The notes under the pieces are model-generated. The model ran no database searches and had not been told where the DNA came from. It saw only the letters and a program-made list of their open reading frames with translations. Both the position numbers and the translations under genes were made by a program. 64,000 nucleotides of DNA from Rhizobium brockwellii (lineage in GTDB: Bacteria; Pseudomonadota; Alphaproteobacteria; Rhizobiales; Rhizobiaceae), in NCBI RefSeq assembly GCF_000769405.2, contig NZ_CP053439.1:372001-436000 (forward strand), given 5' to 3'. This document shows, piece after piece, positions 46,034 to 54,801 of the stretch. Each line of letters starts with the position of its first letter. Within the stretch, counting starts at the first letter, position 1.

Positions 46034-47282
46034 AACGCTGCGGCGAATAGGCCGCGATATCGATGAACGGCTTCTCGCCGGTGATGAGTTCGGCAAGCAC
46101 GCGGCCGGTCACCGGCCCGAGCGTCAGCCCGTGATGGGCATGGCCGAAGGCAAACCATAGGCCCTGATGACGCGGCGCTTTGCCGATGATCGGCATCATA
46201 TCCGGCGTGCAGGGGCGCGCCCCCATCCAGGGTTCGGGATCGAGCCTGCCTCCGAGCGGGAAGATGGTACGCGCCACGGCTTCGGCGCGGTCGAGCTGGA
46301 CCGGCGTCTTCGGCGCATCGAGCGTTGCAAACTCCGCCCCTGTTGTCAGGCGGATGCCGCGGCGCATCGGCGCAAGGAGATAGCCGCGTTCGGCATCCAA
46401 TGTCCAGTTGTGGAGCACGGCACTGCCCTCGGCGGCATAGTGCATGTGATAGCCGCGCTTGACGCCGAGCGGGAAGGAGTAGCCGAGCCGGCGCGTCGCA
46501 ACGGCCGCCCAGGGGCCGAGCGCCATCACAGCATCTTCGGCTTCGAGCGGACCTTCCGCAGTCATGATTTTCCACCCGGAGCCGAACGGACCGAGCGAGG
46601 CGGCGTCACCCGTCACGAAGCGGCCGCCGATACTTTCGAAATAGCGGCGATACGCCGATGTCAGCGCATGCGGGTCGAGCACCGACCAGGGATCGCGCCA
46701 GCGGATACCGCCGGCGAAATCGCCGGTCATATGAGGTTCCATGCGGGCGATATCGGCCGGAGTCAGGCTGTCATACTCCACGCCGAATTCATTCTGCCAA
46801 AGTGCGGCCTCAGCAAAAGCCCCGTCGCGCTTGGCTTCAGTGCGGAAAATCTTTATCCAGCCGTCCTTGCGGATCAGCCCTTCGGCCTGCGACGCCTCGA
46901 TCAGATCCTTGTGTTCGACAACCGAATTTTCGATCAGCGGTGCATAGGCCCGGGTAATGATCACGTGGCGACGCGCATTGGAATTCCACCAGTAGCGAGC
47001 GAGAAAGGCGATCTGGCTCGGCAGTGTGCGCAGATGATAATGCGCGTCGATGCGGTTATTCAGCGCATAACGCAGTAAAAGCCCGAGCTGCTGGGGAAAG
47101 CCGTAGGGTGCCACACCTTCGCGCTGGATCAGGCCGGCATTGCCGAACGAGGTTTCGTTGCCCGGATCCTTGCGGTCGATCAGCGTCACCTGCCGGCCGC
47201 GCCGCTGCAGATGGATGGCCGTGGAAACCCCGACGATGCCGGCGCCGAGCACGATTGCGTTCTTCGTCATTTCCGCTTGCAT
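46023..47282 (-). CDS. FAD-dependent D-amino-acid dehydrogenase-like oxidoreductase (DadA type)
   Basis: The 419-residue product has the DAO fold: FAD motif AIVLGAGIVGVSTAIHLQRRGRQVTLIDRKDPGNETSFGNAG (split here as VLGAGIVGVSTA and NETSFGNAG), a mid-region CARYWW-like FLARYWWNSN, and C-terminal DPEPWMGARPCTPDMMPIIG and GHAHHGLTLGPVTGR. This is the DadA group, which oxidises D-amino acids to keto acids at the membrane. It is convergent with gntK and close to dpp, so it could use D-amino acids released from imported peptides; this is inference. Start 47282 is chosen; ATG 47270 is also possible. Confidence 0.85.
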   Translation of the reverse strand: MQAEMTKNAIVLGAGIVGVSTAIHLQRRGRQVTLIDRKDPGNETSFGNAGLIQREGVAPYGFPQQLGLLLRYALNNRIDAHYHLRTLPSQIAFLARYWWNSNARRHVIITRAYAPLIENSVVEHKDLIEASQAEGLIRKDGWIKIFRTEAKRDGAFAEAALWQNEFGVEYDSLTPADIARMEPHMTGDFAGGIRWRDPWSVLDPHALTSAYRRYFESIGGRFVTGDAASLGPFGSGWKIMTAEGPLEAEDAVMALGPWAAVATRRLGYSFPLGVKRGYHMHYAAEGSAVLHNWTLDAERGYLLAPMRRGIRLTTGAEFATLDAPKTPVQLDRAEAVARTIFPLGGRLDPEPWMGARPCTPDMMPIIGKAPRHQGLWFAFGHAHHGLTLGPVTGRVLAELITGEKPFIDIAAYSPQRFNP

Positions 47283-47346
47283 TCCGCTTTGTCTAACGCG
47301 GTGAAAATGCCCGTGCCGATACCGCGACGCAAACGGAAAATCGCAT

Positions 47347-47850
47347 TCATTTCAAAATCATTGCGCTTTTCAGTGCGGCATTTTCAGCCTTCACGCGGAC
47401 ATGGAGGATAAGCGCGTTGATAAGGGAAAAGACGATCGCGTAAAGCGGTAGGCCGAAGGCGAGCGGAAGGGCGGCGATCTCGCCGACGACGATCGCATAG
47501 TTCGGATGGCGGAGGAAGCGATAAGGCCCGGATCTGACGAGCGGCGCGCCGGGCAGGATGATGATGCGCGTCGTCCAGCGGCCTTTCAGCGTCGCCAGCA
47601 CCCAGAGCCGCAGCGCCTGCAGCCCCATGAACACCAGAAACCAGAAGAACGCCACTGGCCTGCCCGGTGCAAGCAGCCAAAGCCCGATGATCCAGCCTGC
47701 ATGCAGCGCCACCATGACGGGATAATGCTCGGGTGCCACCTCTCTGGCGCCCCTCGCAAGAAGGGCGGCGGTGTTGCGCCGGGCGAGCACGAGTTCCGCC
47801 AGCCGCTGCAGCGTCACGAATGCCAGAAGCGCGATCGATGGCCACATCAT
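47347..47850 (-). CDS. Isoprenylcysteine carboxyl methyltransferase-like membrane protein
   Basis: The 167-residue protein has several membrane segments (PSIALLAFVTLQRLAELVLA, LHAGWIIGLWLLAPGRPVAFF) and the ICMT-family SAM motif GPYRFLRHPNYAIVVGEI. Its ATG overlaps the stop of the type III polyketide synthase by 4 bases. In Bacillus (BpsB) and Streptomyces (SrsB), proteins of this family encoded next to a type III synthase O-methylate the alkylpyrone or phenolic lipid it makes. A similar tailoring step is the best inference here. Confidence 0.85.
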   Translation of the reverse strand: MMWPSIALLAFVTLQRLAELVLARRNTAALLARGAREVAPEHYPVMVALHAGWIIGLWLLAPGRPVAFFWFLVFMGLQALRLWVLATLKGRWTTRIIILPGAPLVRSGPYRFLRHPNYAIVVGEIAALPLAFGLPLYAIVFSLINALILHVRVKAENAALKSAMILK

Positions 47851-48899
47851 GCCGCCCTCCTGAGCGTCACGCAGCTCGCCGAAAAGCCCGGCCCCATGGC
47901 GATCATCGCGGAGCGCTCCGGCAATCCGGCGCGGATTGCCCGCTCCAGCACGAACAGGATGGTCGGCGAGGACATGTTGCCGTATTCGGCAAGCACGGCG
48001 CGTTCGTGATCGAGCGTGCCCGGCACCATCGAAAGCGCGCTCTCCATCGCAGCCAGCACCTTCATGCCGCCGGGATGGCAGATGAAGCGGTCGATATCCT
48101 CCACCTTCAGCCCGTTTCGCGCCAGAATGGCCGTCACCGCCGGGCCGAGCTCCTTTTCGGCAAAGGGCGGCAGCGATTGCGCCAGCACGATACCGAAACC
48201 GCCGTCATCGATCTTCCAGCCCATGATATCGAGCGTGTCGGGAAAAAGATGCTCGCCAGTCGATTCCACCTCCGCTAGCCCGTCTTCGCCTGATCGCAGT
48301 ACGCAGGCGGCAGCGCCGTCGCCAAAAAGCGCCGTCGCGATGATGTTCGGCCGCGTCAGCTCGTCCAGCCGGAAGGCGAGCGTGCAAAGTTCGATCGAGA
48401 CGAAAAGCACAACAGCGCCCGGCCGGCTCCGCGCCAGCCGCGAGGCGATCGCAAAGCCTGACACGCCGGCGGCACAGCCGAGCCCGAAGACCGGCACGCG
48501 TTCGATATCGGGTCTAAAACCCATCCTGCGGCTAAGCTGCGCATCGAGGCTCGGCGTCGTAAATCCAGTAGAGGAGACGGTCACGACACAGTCGACATCG
48601 CCGGCCTCAAGCCCTGCCTGGCGAAGGGCCGAGTTGGCAGCCTCGACGAAAAGCCCACCTGCCACCTCCGCAAAGGCCTGCATCCGGTCCTGCCAGCCAT
48701 GTGGCTCGTCGAACCAGGCAAGCGGCCGCGCCGCATGGCGCTTGTCGATACCGGCGCTATCGAAGACGCGGGCAAGATGGCGGAAGTCCTCGAAGCGGTC
48801 GGCAAACAACCGGGCCGAGGCTTCGACCGCCTGCTTTTGGAAAATGACATGTTCGGGTGTGGCAACGGCGAGGCTGACGAGTTTGACGGTGTCGGTCAC
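47847..48899 (-). CDS. Type III polyketide synthase (chalcone-synthase-like)
   Basis: The 350-residue enzyme has the thiolase fold with the type III catalytic triad: C142 in VFGLGCAAGV, H275 in FICHPGGMKVL and N308 in YGNMSSPTILFVL. The N-terminal half includes SSTGFTTPSLDAQL. These synthases extend an acyl-CoA with malonyl-CoA to give pyrones or resorcinols; a long-chain starter is common in bacteria. It is first of a two-gene unit with the ICMT-like methyltransferase and is divergent from a TPR-protein gene. Confidence 0.94.
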   Translation of the reverse strand: MTDTVKLVSLAVATPEHVIFQKQAVEASARLFADRFEDFRHLARVFDSAGIDKRHAARPLAWFDEPHGWQDRMQAFAEVAGGLFVEAANSALRQAGLEAGDVDCVVTVSSTGFTTPSLDAQLSRRMGFRPDIERVPVFGLGCAAGVSGFAIASRLARSRPGAVVLFVSIELCTLAFRLDELTRPNIIATALFGDGAAACVLRSGEDGLAEVESTGEHLFPDTLDIMGWKIDDGGFGIVLAQSLPPFAEKELGPAVTAILARNGLKVEDIDRFICHPGGMKVLAAMESALSMVPGTLDHERAVLAEYGNMSSPTILFVLERAIRAGLPERSAMIAMGPGFSASCVTLRRAA

Positions 48900-49067
48900 A
48901 GAATTCTCCTTGTCCCTCCGGCGGAACGAAGGAAAACACGCAGGCGCCCAAATTATTCAGCTCTGAAGCTTCACGAAAGGGTGAAGAAAGAAATGCAAGC
49001 GGCAGCCGAATAAAGCTGGATGCAGCGGTGTTCTCTCGTCGCAACGTCACTTTCGAGGAGTTTCCCC
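48900..49067. promoter_or_regulatory. Divergent promoter gap between the polyketide synthase and the TPR protein gene
   Basis: A 168-base gap carries the promoters for both directions. A GAATTCTCC ribosome site (complement GGAGAATTC) precedes the synthase ATG; CGAGGAG precedes the TPR gene. A short inverted repeat CTTCAC...GTGAAG lies at 48969-48986. I could not pick a clear -35/-10 pair for either gene. Confidence 0.4.
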
Positions 49068-49604
49068 ATGACGATCATGACAGCCCGCATCGCTTCCCTC
49101 CTTCTCGGCGGCTGCCTCGCCGCCTCTGTTGTCTCCGGCCCGGTCTTTGCGATCGGCGATGATAGCAGCACGACACCGGTCTGCAAGAAGGGCGAGATCT
49201 ACGACCAGAAGACCAAGAAATGCGTCAAGCAGCAGAGCGCCAACGTCTCCGACGAGAACCGCGCCGACTATGCCTATTCGCTGGCCAAGGCCGGTCGTTA
49301 TGAGGAGGCGCTTGCCGTGCTCGACACGGTCAAGGATCAGAACACCGCCGAAGTGCTGAATTACCGCGGTTATGCCACCCGCAAGCTTGGCCGCACCGAC
49401 GAGGGCATCTCCTATTACCTGCAGTCGGTGAAGATGGACCCGCAATACGCCAAGGTCCGCGAATATCTCGGCGAAGCCTATGTCATCAAGGGTCAGCTCG
49501 ATCTCGCCAAGGATCAGCTGAAGTCAATCAAGGCGATCTGCGGTACCGGCTGCGAGGAATATCAGGATCTGAACGCAGTTATCCTCGATCCCTCGAAGAT
49601 CTGA
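49068..49604 (+). CDS. Secreted TPR-repeat protein, 178 residues
   Basis: The product has a signal peptide (MTARIASLLLGGCLAASVVSGPVFA) and then two cysteines in a CKKGEIYDQKTKKC motif. Two or three TPR units follow (YSLAKAGRYEEALAVLD, VLNYRGYATRKLGRTDEGISYY, AKVREYLGEAYVIKGQLDLA), and a C-terminal CGTGCEEY pair. It is likely a periplasmic scaffold. CGAGGAG before ATG 49068 fixes the start over an upstream in-frame codon. The ECF sigma gene starts 48 bases after its stop, so the two may share a transcript. Confidence 0.82.
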   Translation: MTIMTARIASLLLGGCLAASVVSGPVFAIGDDSSTTPVCKKGEIYDQKTKKCVKQQSANVSDENRADYAYSLAKAGRYEEALAVLDTVKDQNTAEVLNYRGYATRKLGRTDEGISYYLQSVKMDPQYAKVREYLGEAYVIKGQLDLAKDQLKSIKAICGTGCEEYQDLNAVILDPSKI

Positions 49605-49652
49605 TCGGTGCGCCACGAAGCGGGAAAATGGAAGCACGAAAGGGACGTCAGA

Positions 49653-50258
49653 ATGTCGGTCGCGCGCACCCATTTTCCTGCCTATAGTCACGCGAGAATG
49701 GAATCGCCGGTTCACCCGGCGGTTTCGAGGGATGCAGGATTGGCGGAGGCGGCCATCGCGAGCGAAGCGGATATCAGGAGCGGCCTGACGGAAAATCTGG
49801 CAAGGCTCTGGCGTTATGGTCTCGTTCTCTCGCATCAGCGCGATGTCGCCGACGACCTGGTGCAGGCGACCTGCCTTCGCGCACTGGAGCGCGCCGATCA
49901 GTTCATCCCCGGCACCCGGCTCGACCGCTGGCTGTTTTCGATCCTGCATTCGATCTGGCTGAACGAGATCCGCTCTCGCCGGGTACGCCAGGGCCAGGGT
50001 TTCGTCGATGCCGGAGAGACGCTGACCTTCGACGGCGCGCACGACACCGAAACGCAGGTGATGGCCCATCAGGTGCTGAAACAGGTGAATGCGCTGCCTG
50101 AAGCGCAGAGGACGGTGGTTTTCCTCGCCTATGTGGAAGGACTTTCCTATCGCGAGGTCGCAGGCATATTGGATATCCCGATCGGAACCGTGATGAGCCG
50201 GCTGGCGGCTGCCCGCGCCAAGCTCTCCGGCGCCGGACCGGAAGGGGGACGGCAATGA
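49653..50258 (+). CDS. ECF-family RNA polymerase sigma factor
   Basis: The 201-residue product has sigma region 2 (VLSHQRDVADDLVQATCLRALERADQF, LDRWLFSILHSIWLNEIRSRR) and region 4 (LPEAQRTVVFLAYVEGLSYREVAGILDIPIGTVMSRLAAARAKL). Start 49653 (MSVART) has AAAGGGA about 8 bases before it; ATG 49698 is another option with a weaker site. The anti-sigma gene overlaps its stop as ATGA, so the pair is coupled. The stress or signal it answers is not visible. Confidence 0.92.
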   Translation: MSVARTHFPAYSHARMESPVHPAVSRDAGLAEAAIASEADIRSGLTENLARLWRYGLVLSHQRDVADDLVQATCLRALERADQFIPGTRLDRWLFSILHSIWLNEIRSRRVRQGQGFVDAGETLTFDGAHDTETQVMAHQVLKQVNALPEAQRTVVFLAYVEGLSYREVAGILDIPIGTVMSRLAAARAKLSGAGPEGGRQ

Positions 50259-51058
50259 CGACGAAACACACCATTCCCTCCGACGAGGACCTGACCGCCT
50301 TCATCGACGGCGAACTGACGCGTGAAGAGGCTGCGCGCATTGAAGCCATGGTGAACGAAGACGAGGCCACCGCCGAGCGGCTGGAATTCCTGGCGCGCGC
50401 CAATCTGCCGTTCGAGCAAGCCTTCGCCCGGCTGCTCGCCGAAGCCCCGCGCCAGAAACTGGAAGCGATGCTCGCCGCCATCCCGGCACAGCAGAGCGCA
50501 AGACCCGCCTCGACGCCGGCATTCGCCACTCGACGCCGCTTCCTCGGCGCGCTCGCCGCCTCGCTGGTCGCCGGTATCGCGGTCGACCGCGCCGTCATCG
50601 GCATCGGCAGAGGTTTTTCGGCAAAGGACGAAAACAGCGAATGGCGCGCTGTGGTCGCCGACTATATCTCGCTCTATACCGCCGAAACGCTCGCCGGCCC
50701 CGCCCCCAGCAGGGAGGATCAGGCCGCCCAGCTCGCCGGTCTTGACGAAAAACTCGGCCTGTCACTCTCCCCCGAAACCGTCTCGCTCCCAGGCATCGAT
50801 TTCAAACGCGCCCAGTTGCTACAATATGACGGCAAGGCGCTCGCCCAGATCGCCTATCTCGACCCCGAGACCGGCCCGATGGCGCTCTGCATCGTCAAGT
50901 CTGACAAGGGGCCGAAGGCACCGGACCTCGAAAGCCGCAAGGGTATGAACGTCGTCTACTGGTCGAACGCGATGCACGCCTTCATGCTGATCGGCAACGC
51001 TGCGGCGGACAGGATGACGGCGATTGCGGAGGGGGTGAGGGGGAGGGTAGCGGTGTAA
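50255..51058 (+). CDS. Membrane anti-sigma factor for the ECF sigma
   Basis: The 267-residue product starts with a short anti-sigma-like helical domain (SDEDLTAFIDGELTREEAARIEAMV) that has no zinc HxxxCxxC motif. A membrane segment follows, starting with a double-arginine TRRRFLGALAASLVAGIAVD. The outside domain ends with GMNVVYWSNAMHAFMLIGNAAADRM. This is the pattern of rhizobial transmembrane anti-sigma factors. It overlaps the sigma gene by 4 bases. Confidence 0.85.
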   Translation: MTTKHTIPSDEDLTAFIDGELTREEAARIEAMVNEDEATAERLEFLARANLPFEQAFARLLAEAPRQKLEAMLAAIPAQQSARPASTPAFATRRRFLGALAASLVAGIAVDRAVIGIGRGFSAKDENSEWRAVVADYISLYTAETLAGPAPSREDQAAQLAGLDEKLGLSLSPETVSLPGIDFKRAQLLQYDGKALAQIAYLDPETGPMALCIVKSDKGPKAPDLESRKGMNVVYWSNAMHAFMLIGNAAADRMTAIAEGVRGRVAV

Positions 51059-51147
51059 GCCTGCCAGCAAATGGATGAGCTGAGCTGGCGAGACAACCCC
51101 GGCGGCTGGACTCGCCCAGCGCCTGTAGCATGCAAACCATTTGCTGC

Positions 51148-51909
51148 TTACAATCCAGGACGTGTGACGAACTGGCGGCCACGCGAAAGCAGTTTATTGC
51201 AGATGAACGAAACGGGGGACCATTTCAGTCCGCTCTCATTGAGCGCGCGCATGATTTCGCCGTTCTGCTTGATGATGTTCTTGATGCTTTTGTTGGTTGT
51301 TCCGCCGAGCCGCATCCTGACCATCATGTGAGGCAGATGAAGCGTGGAGATACGCCCTACTTCCAGAAACCGCATCATGAGTTCTATATCAGCCGCGATC
51401 CTATAGCTGAGATCGAAGCTGCCGTGTTTTGCAAACACGTCGCGTCTTGCGAAAAACGTTGGGTGCGGAGGGTTCCAACCCTGCGAGAAACGGCCCGGCT
51501 CGAAATCAGAGGAACGCCAGTACCGTACGATGGAATCGATATGGTTTTGGCGGACATAGCATAAATCGCCGTAACAAGCGTCTACGTCTGCCGAACTGAA
51601 GCCTCCAGCGACTAACTCAAGCACATATGGGCCTGCATAGACATCATCAGCGTTCAGAAAACCGATTACATCACCGGTAGCCAGAGCAATGCCCTTGTTC
51701 ATCGCATCGTAGATTCCACGATCCGGTTCGGAAATGCACCGGGCAAGATGGGCTCCATTTTGCCGGACAACATCCATTGTGCCGTCTGTGGACGCACCAT
51801 CGATCAGGATATGCTCGACGTTTCCATAGGTTTGACAGGATACTGAGCGCAAGGTATCGGCAATGGTCGCCTCGGCATTAAAAGCCACGGTAACGATGCT
51901 AATCTTCAT
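51148..51909 (-). CDS. Family 2 glycosyltransferase
   Basis: The 253-residue GT-A product has MKISIVTVAFNAEATIADTL, the nucleotide-binding HILIDGASTDGTMDVV and the DxD-like motif FLNADDVYAGPYV, with NPPHPTFFARRDVFAKHG. This is the WcaA-like subgroup that adds a hexose to a growing surface glycan. Start 51909 is chosen for the motif position. It is the last gene of the minus-strand glycan cluster, 86 bases past the methyltransferase gene. Confidence 0.92.
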   Translation of the reverse strand: MKISIVTVAFNAEATIADTLRSVSCQTYGNVEHILIDGASTDGTMDVVRQNGAHLARCISEPDRGIYDAMNKGIALATGDVIGFLNADDVYAGPYVLELVAGGFSSADVDACYGDLCYVRQNHIDSIVRYWRSSDFEPGRFSQGWNPPHPTFFARRDVFAKHGSFDLSYRIAADIELMMRFLEVGRISTLHLPHMMVRMRLGGTTNKSIKNIIKQNGEIMRALNESGLKWSPVSFICNKLLSRGRQFVTRPGL

Positions 51910-51995
51910 GACGCTACACCTCGGTCTGCATATCCGCTTCGTCCCGAAGCCTTCTCTGTGACTACCCATGCCCCTGATTCTTGCAGGCGAGCAGG

Positions 51996-53030
51996 TCAGA
52001 GTTTTTTGGACGTCGGCTTCAGTACAAAGAGAATGCTATCTCCCATGCCGGCGGCATCCAGAATCCTGTTACCCAACCCCATTACCATTCCGGCACCGCG
52101 TGCGCCGCGGGACAGTGCCGCATTCTTCAGCCGGGTGAAGAATGGTGGTCTGCCTCCGATTGCGTCAACGTCATGCACCCAGGTGGATGATGACTTGCCT
52201 TCCTGCTTTCTTTCTCGCGCGGTGCGTAACTGCAGCACCGACCAGAGATTGGGCGTAACTGTTCTGACGGTTTCGATCCCATAACCAAATTGGCCAGCAA
52301 GCTTGGTAAAGGAGATACGGTTGAAATGGTTCTGATGATAGGGAATATGCCAATTGATCCAGCGGTCTTTCCAGATCTTGCGGTGAAACGAGCCGGTATT
52401 GGGAAACGCCATGACCACCCGACCCTGCGGGGTGAGACGCTCTCTTACCGCACGCAGCATTGCTGCGGGATCTGGCACATGTTCCAGGACTTGATTCAAC
52501 ACGATCAGGTCGAATTTCATGTCGGGAAAAGGCAGATCGTAAATGTTGCCGATATGGACCTGCAAACCGAAATGATCAGCGATTGTCCGCACATTTGGAT
52601 CCGCCTCGATCCCCCAGCTTTCAATACCCTTATTGCGCATTTCAAGGAGTGAAATGCATGAGCCGCAACCGACATCCAGGACCTTCTCACCGGGCCGCGC
52701 CAGATAGTGGCCTTGGTGATCGGTGCCGGCCATCCAACGATTGAAAGCGGCGAAAGGCTTGTTTACCAACGCAGCTTCTCGCTCAATGGCAGAGAAATCG
52801 ACTTCCCGGCGCGGATAATACGTGCTGTAAAGCCCGGGTAGATCTTCTTCCGTCAGCGGCGGTGTCGTCGTCATATGACCGCAAGACACGCACCTTTTGA
52901 TCGAATATACACCGGGGCAGCCGTATCGATCGTCGGATATGCGCTCGATAAATGTTTCCATGTTCGAACCGCAGGCAATACACTGCATCTGATGATCGCT
53001 CTTCATCGCGTCGTCATTGTCCTTTTTCAT
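51996..53030 (-). CDS. SAM-dependent methyltransferase with N-terminal zinc ribbon
   Basis: The 344-residue product has an N-terminal CxxC...CxxC zinc ribbon (CIACGSN, KRCVSCGHM), then a class I methyltransferase core (KVLDVGCGSCISLLEM, SWGIEADPN, FDLIVLNQVLEHVPDP). This kind acts on sugars or sugar nucleotides in polysaccharide clusters. The ATG at 53030 overlaps the upstream glycosyltransferase stop as ATGA, so that start is preferred to ATG 53006. Confidence 0.88.
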   Translation of the reverse strand: MKKDNDDAMKSDHQMQCIACGSNMETFIERISDDRYGCPGVYSIKRCVSCGHMTTTPPLTEEDLPGLYSTYYPRREVDFSAIEREAALVNKPFAAFNRWMAGTDHQGHYLARPGEKVLDVGCGSCISLLEMRNKGIESWGIEADPNVRTIADHFGLQVHIGNIYDLPFPDMKFDLIVLNQVLEHVPDPAAMLRAVRERLTPQGRVVMAFPNTGSFHRKIWKDRWINWHIPYHQNHFNRISFTKLAGQFGYGIETVRTVTPNLWSVLQLRTARERKQEGKSSSTWVHDVDAIGGRPPFFTRLKNAALSRGARGAGMVMGLGNRILDAAGMGDSILFVLKPTSKKL

Positions 53031-53884
53031 TTCTTCGCTCGCAGAGCATGGGCCGTCCGGATAATCATGAAGGCCCCCATGCGCAGTGGCGCTGTCATCC
53101 GTTGCAAAGGTGTGCCGATCAAAGAAAAGAACGCGACCCGCTGAAATACATTGTGGGGCGAGCGCCGGCCAAAATGTTTCTTCCACGAAGACGTATTCGA
53201 CACGTGAGCGCCGTAGATCGGCGGTGAATAAACTATGGCTTCGCTGGAAACAAGAAGCGGTACGCCCGTTCGTGCGAAGCGCATGGATATTTCGTAGTCG
53301 GCCATATAATGCGGCAGGAGACGCGGACGCATGGTTCCATGCCGTTTGAACAGTTCTGCGGGAAACAACGTTCCGCGACCGCTGAGCGCGTCCGCCCTAT
53401 AGAGCGGCTTGGGATTCCGCCGCTCCTCTTCACTCAAATCGGCGAGAATGTCCCACACCGCAATGCGATTTATGTTCAAGCGCGGTCCCACGCCCGTCAA
53501 AGGCGGATCGCTCTCCTCCTCATGAACGACGCTGCCGACAATGGCCTCCCGATTTTCGCGTGAACACCGTATCAATGTCTCGACATAGGTCGGGCCAAAC
53601 CACGTGTCATTGTTGACGAACAGGATGTAGTCTTCGGGGCCGCAGTCGGGCAGAACCCGCTTCAAGCCGACCTCTATGGCTCCGCCCCACCACAGATTAC
53701 CGTGGCCTCTTATGCCCGTCACGTCAGGCTGCGCCGCGAGGAACTCAGCCGTTTCATCGGTGGAGCCGTCATCAATAACGACGATCCGGATATTGTCCGC
53801 AATCGTTTGGGCTCTCAAGGCCCCGATGACTTTGCGAGTATGTTCAAGCCGATTGAAGACCGGGATTAAGACATTTACGCGCAT
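53027..53884 (-). CDS. Family 2 glycosyltransferase, rhamnosyltransferase-like
   Basis: The 285-residue product has MRVNVLIPVFNRLEHTRKVIGAL, RIVVIDDGSTDETAEFL, and LWWGGAIEVGLKRVLPDCGPEDYILFVNNDTW (nucleotide and DxD regions). The NNDT type acceptor region is common in rhamnosyltransferases. ATG 53884 shares one base with the stop of the TIGR04325 methyltransferase gene (TGATG). Confidence 0.9.
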   Translation of the reverse strand: MRVNVLIPVFNRLEHTRKVIGALRAQTIADNIRIVVIDDGSTDETAEFLAAQPDVTGIRGHGNLWWGGAIEVGLKRVLPDCGPEDYILFVNNDTWFGPTYVETLIRCSRENREAIVGSVVHEEESDPPLTGVGPRLNINRIAVWDILADLSEEERRNPKPLYRADALSGRGTLFPAELFKRHGTMRPRLLPHYMADYEISMRFARTGVPLLVSSEAIVYSPPIYGAHVSNTSSWKKHFGRRSPHNVFQRVAFFSLIGTPLQRMTAPLRMGAFMIIRTAHALRAKK

Positions 53885-54801
53885 CAAACGCTGTCGACCT
53901 TCTTTATAAACCAACCGAGATAAGGCCATTCAGGAGTAACCTCGGATCCAGGAACTTCGATGCCCCACCGCTCTAGATCCTTTAAACCTGTTGGCATTCG
54001 CTTGCCGAAAGTCTCATGGTTCTCAAATCGGTCGATGATCTCGTAACTATGTTCCCGAAAACTATCTTCGATATGATTTGCATCCATAAACCAGGAGGCA
54101 TAACTCGCTTCGTAGATCCATTTGGGGACATGTTGCACATATGGACGCTCGGGCGTGTCGTATTGTGCCGTGGTTCGATCGATAAGAATGAAATCTATCC
54201 CTTTGGCAAAGCATGTCCTAAGGAATGTATGAGGTTCCTCCAGATACTGCAGAACGCCGGAAAGTATGAGCAAATTTGGACGGAGGTTTTGAACCGCCTC
54301 GCCGAAATTGGCTGAGAAAGACAGAGCCTCGTTGCTGAGCTCGGATTTTGCAGCATCGACGAGATGTTGTTGTTCGACAACACACCATTTTAGTTCATCA
54401 AGATGTGTAAGGGCAGCCCGGTGCTGAAAATAGGAACTCCCTAAAGCGCCGCCGAAATCGACCACCCGCAGCCTGTTGTCCTTAACTGATGCAACAAAGA
54501 AAAGCCAAGCAAGCATCTCATGAGAGAAAGACTGCTTGTAGAACAAAACCGTATCTCGTTCATATTTTGCACCGCCTGCGGCGACCACTCTCGCAGAATC
54601 GATCGCCTTTCGAAGGATAATAGGTGCGTCATACCCGCCCGCAACCGATGTCGCTGCACGCCAGTTTTCGAAAGGGCCATCGAAATATATATTGTTTTCC
54701 CGAAAATCCCCAACGATCCGATCATATCTCTGCGACGGAGATTCTCGGCTTATCTCGAGAGCTGCGGAAACCCGGGGTGACGAAAAATGGAATGTTTTCA
54801 T
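53884..54801 (-). CDS. TIGR04325-family methyltransferase
   Basis: The 305-residue product has the family's YFDGPFENWRAATSVAGGYDAP and a class I SAM-binding core (LRVVDFGGALGSSYFQHR, WCVVEQQHLVDAAK). Later it has YVQHVPKWIYEASYASWF. Members are found in O-antigen and glycan clusters, with no proven substrate. ATG 54801 overlaps the previous stop as ATGA. The gene is visibly less GC-rich than the chromosome core (30 of 60 G/C by hand count at 54241-54300). Confidence 0.85.
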   Translation of the reverse strand: MKTFHFSSPRVSAALEISRESPSQRYDRIVGDFRENNIYFDGPFENWRAATSVAGGYDAPIILRKAIDSARVVAAGGAKYERDTVLFYKQSFSHEMLAWLFFVASVKDNRLRVVDFGGALGSSYFQHRAALTHLDELKWCVVEQQHLVDAAKSELSNEALSFSANFGEAVQNLRPNLLILSGVLQYLEEPHTFLRTCFAKGIDFILIDRTTAQYDTPERPYVQHVPKWIYEASYASWFMDANHIEDSFREHSYEIIDRFENHETFGKRMPTGLKDLERWGIEVPGSEVTPEWPYLGWFIKKVDSV

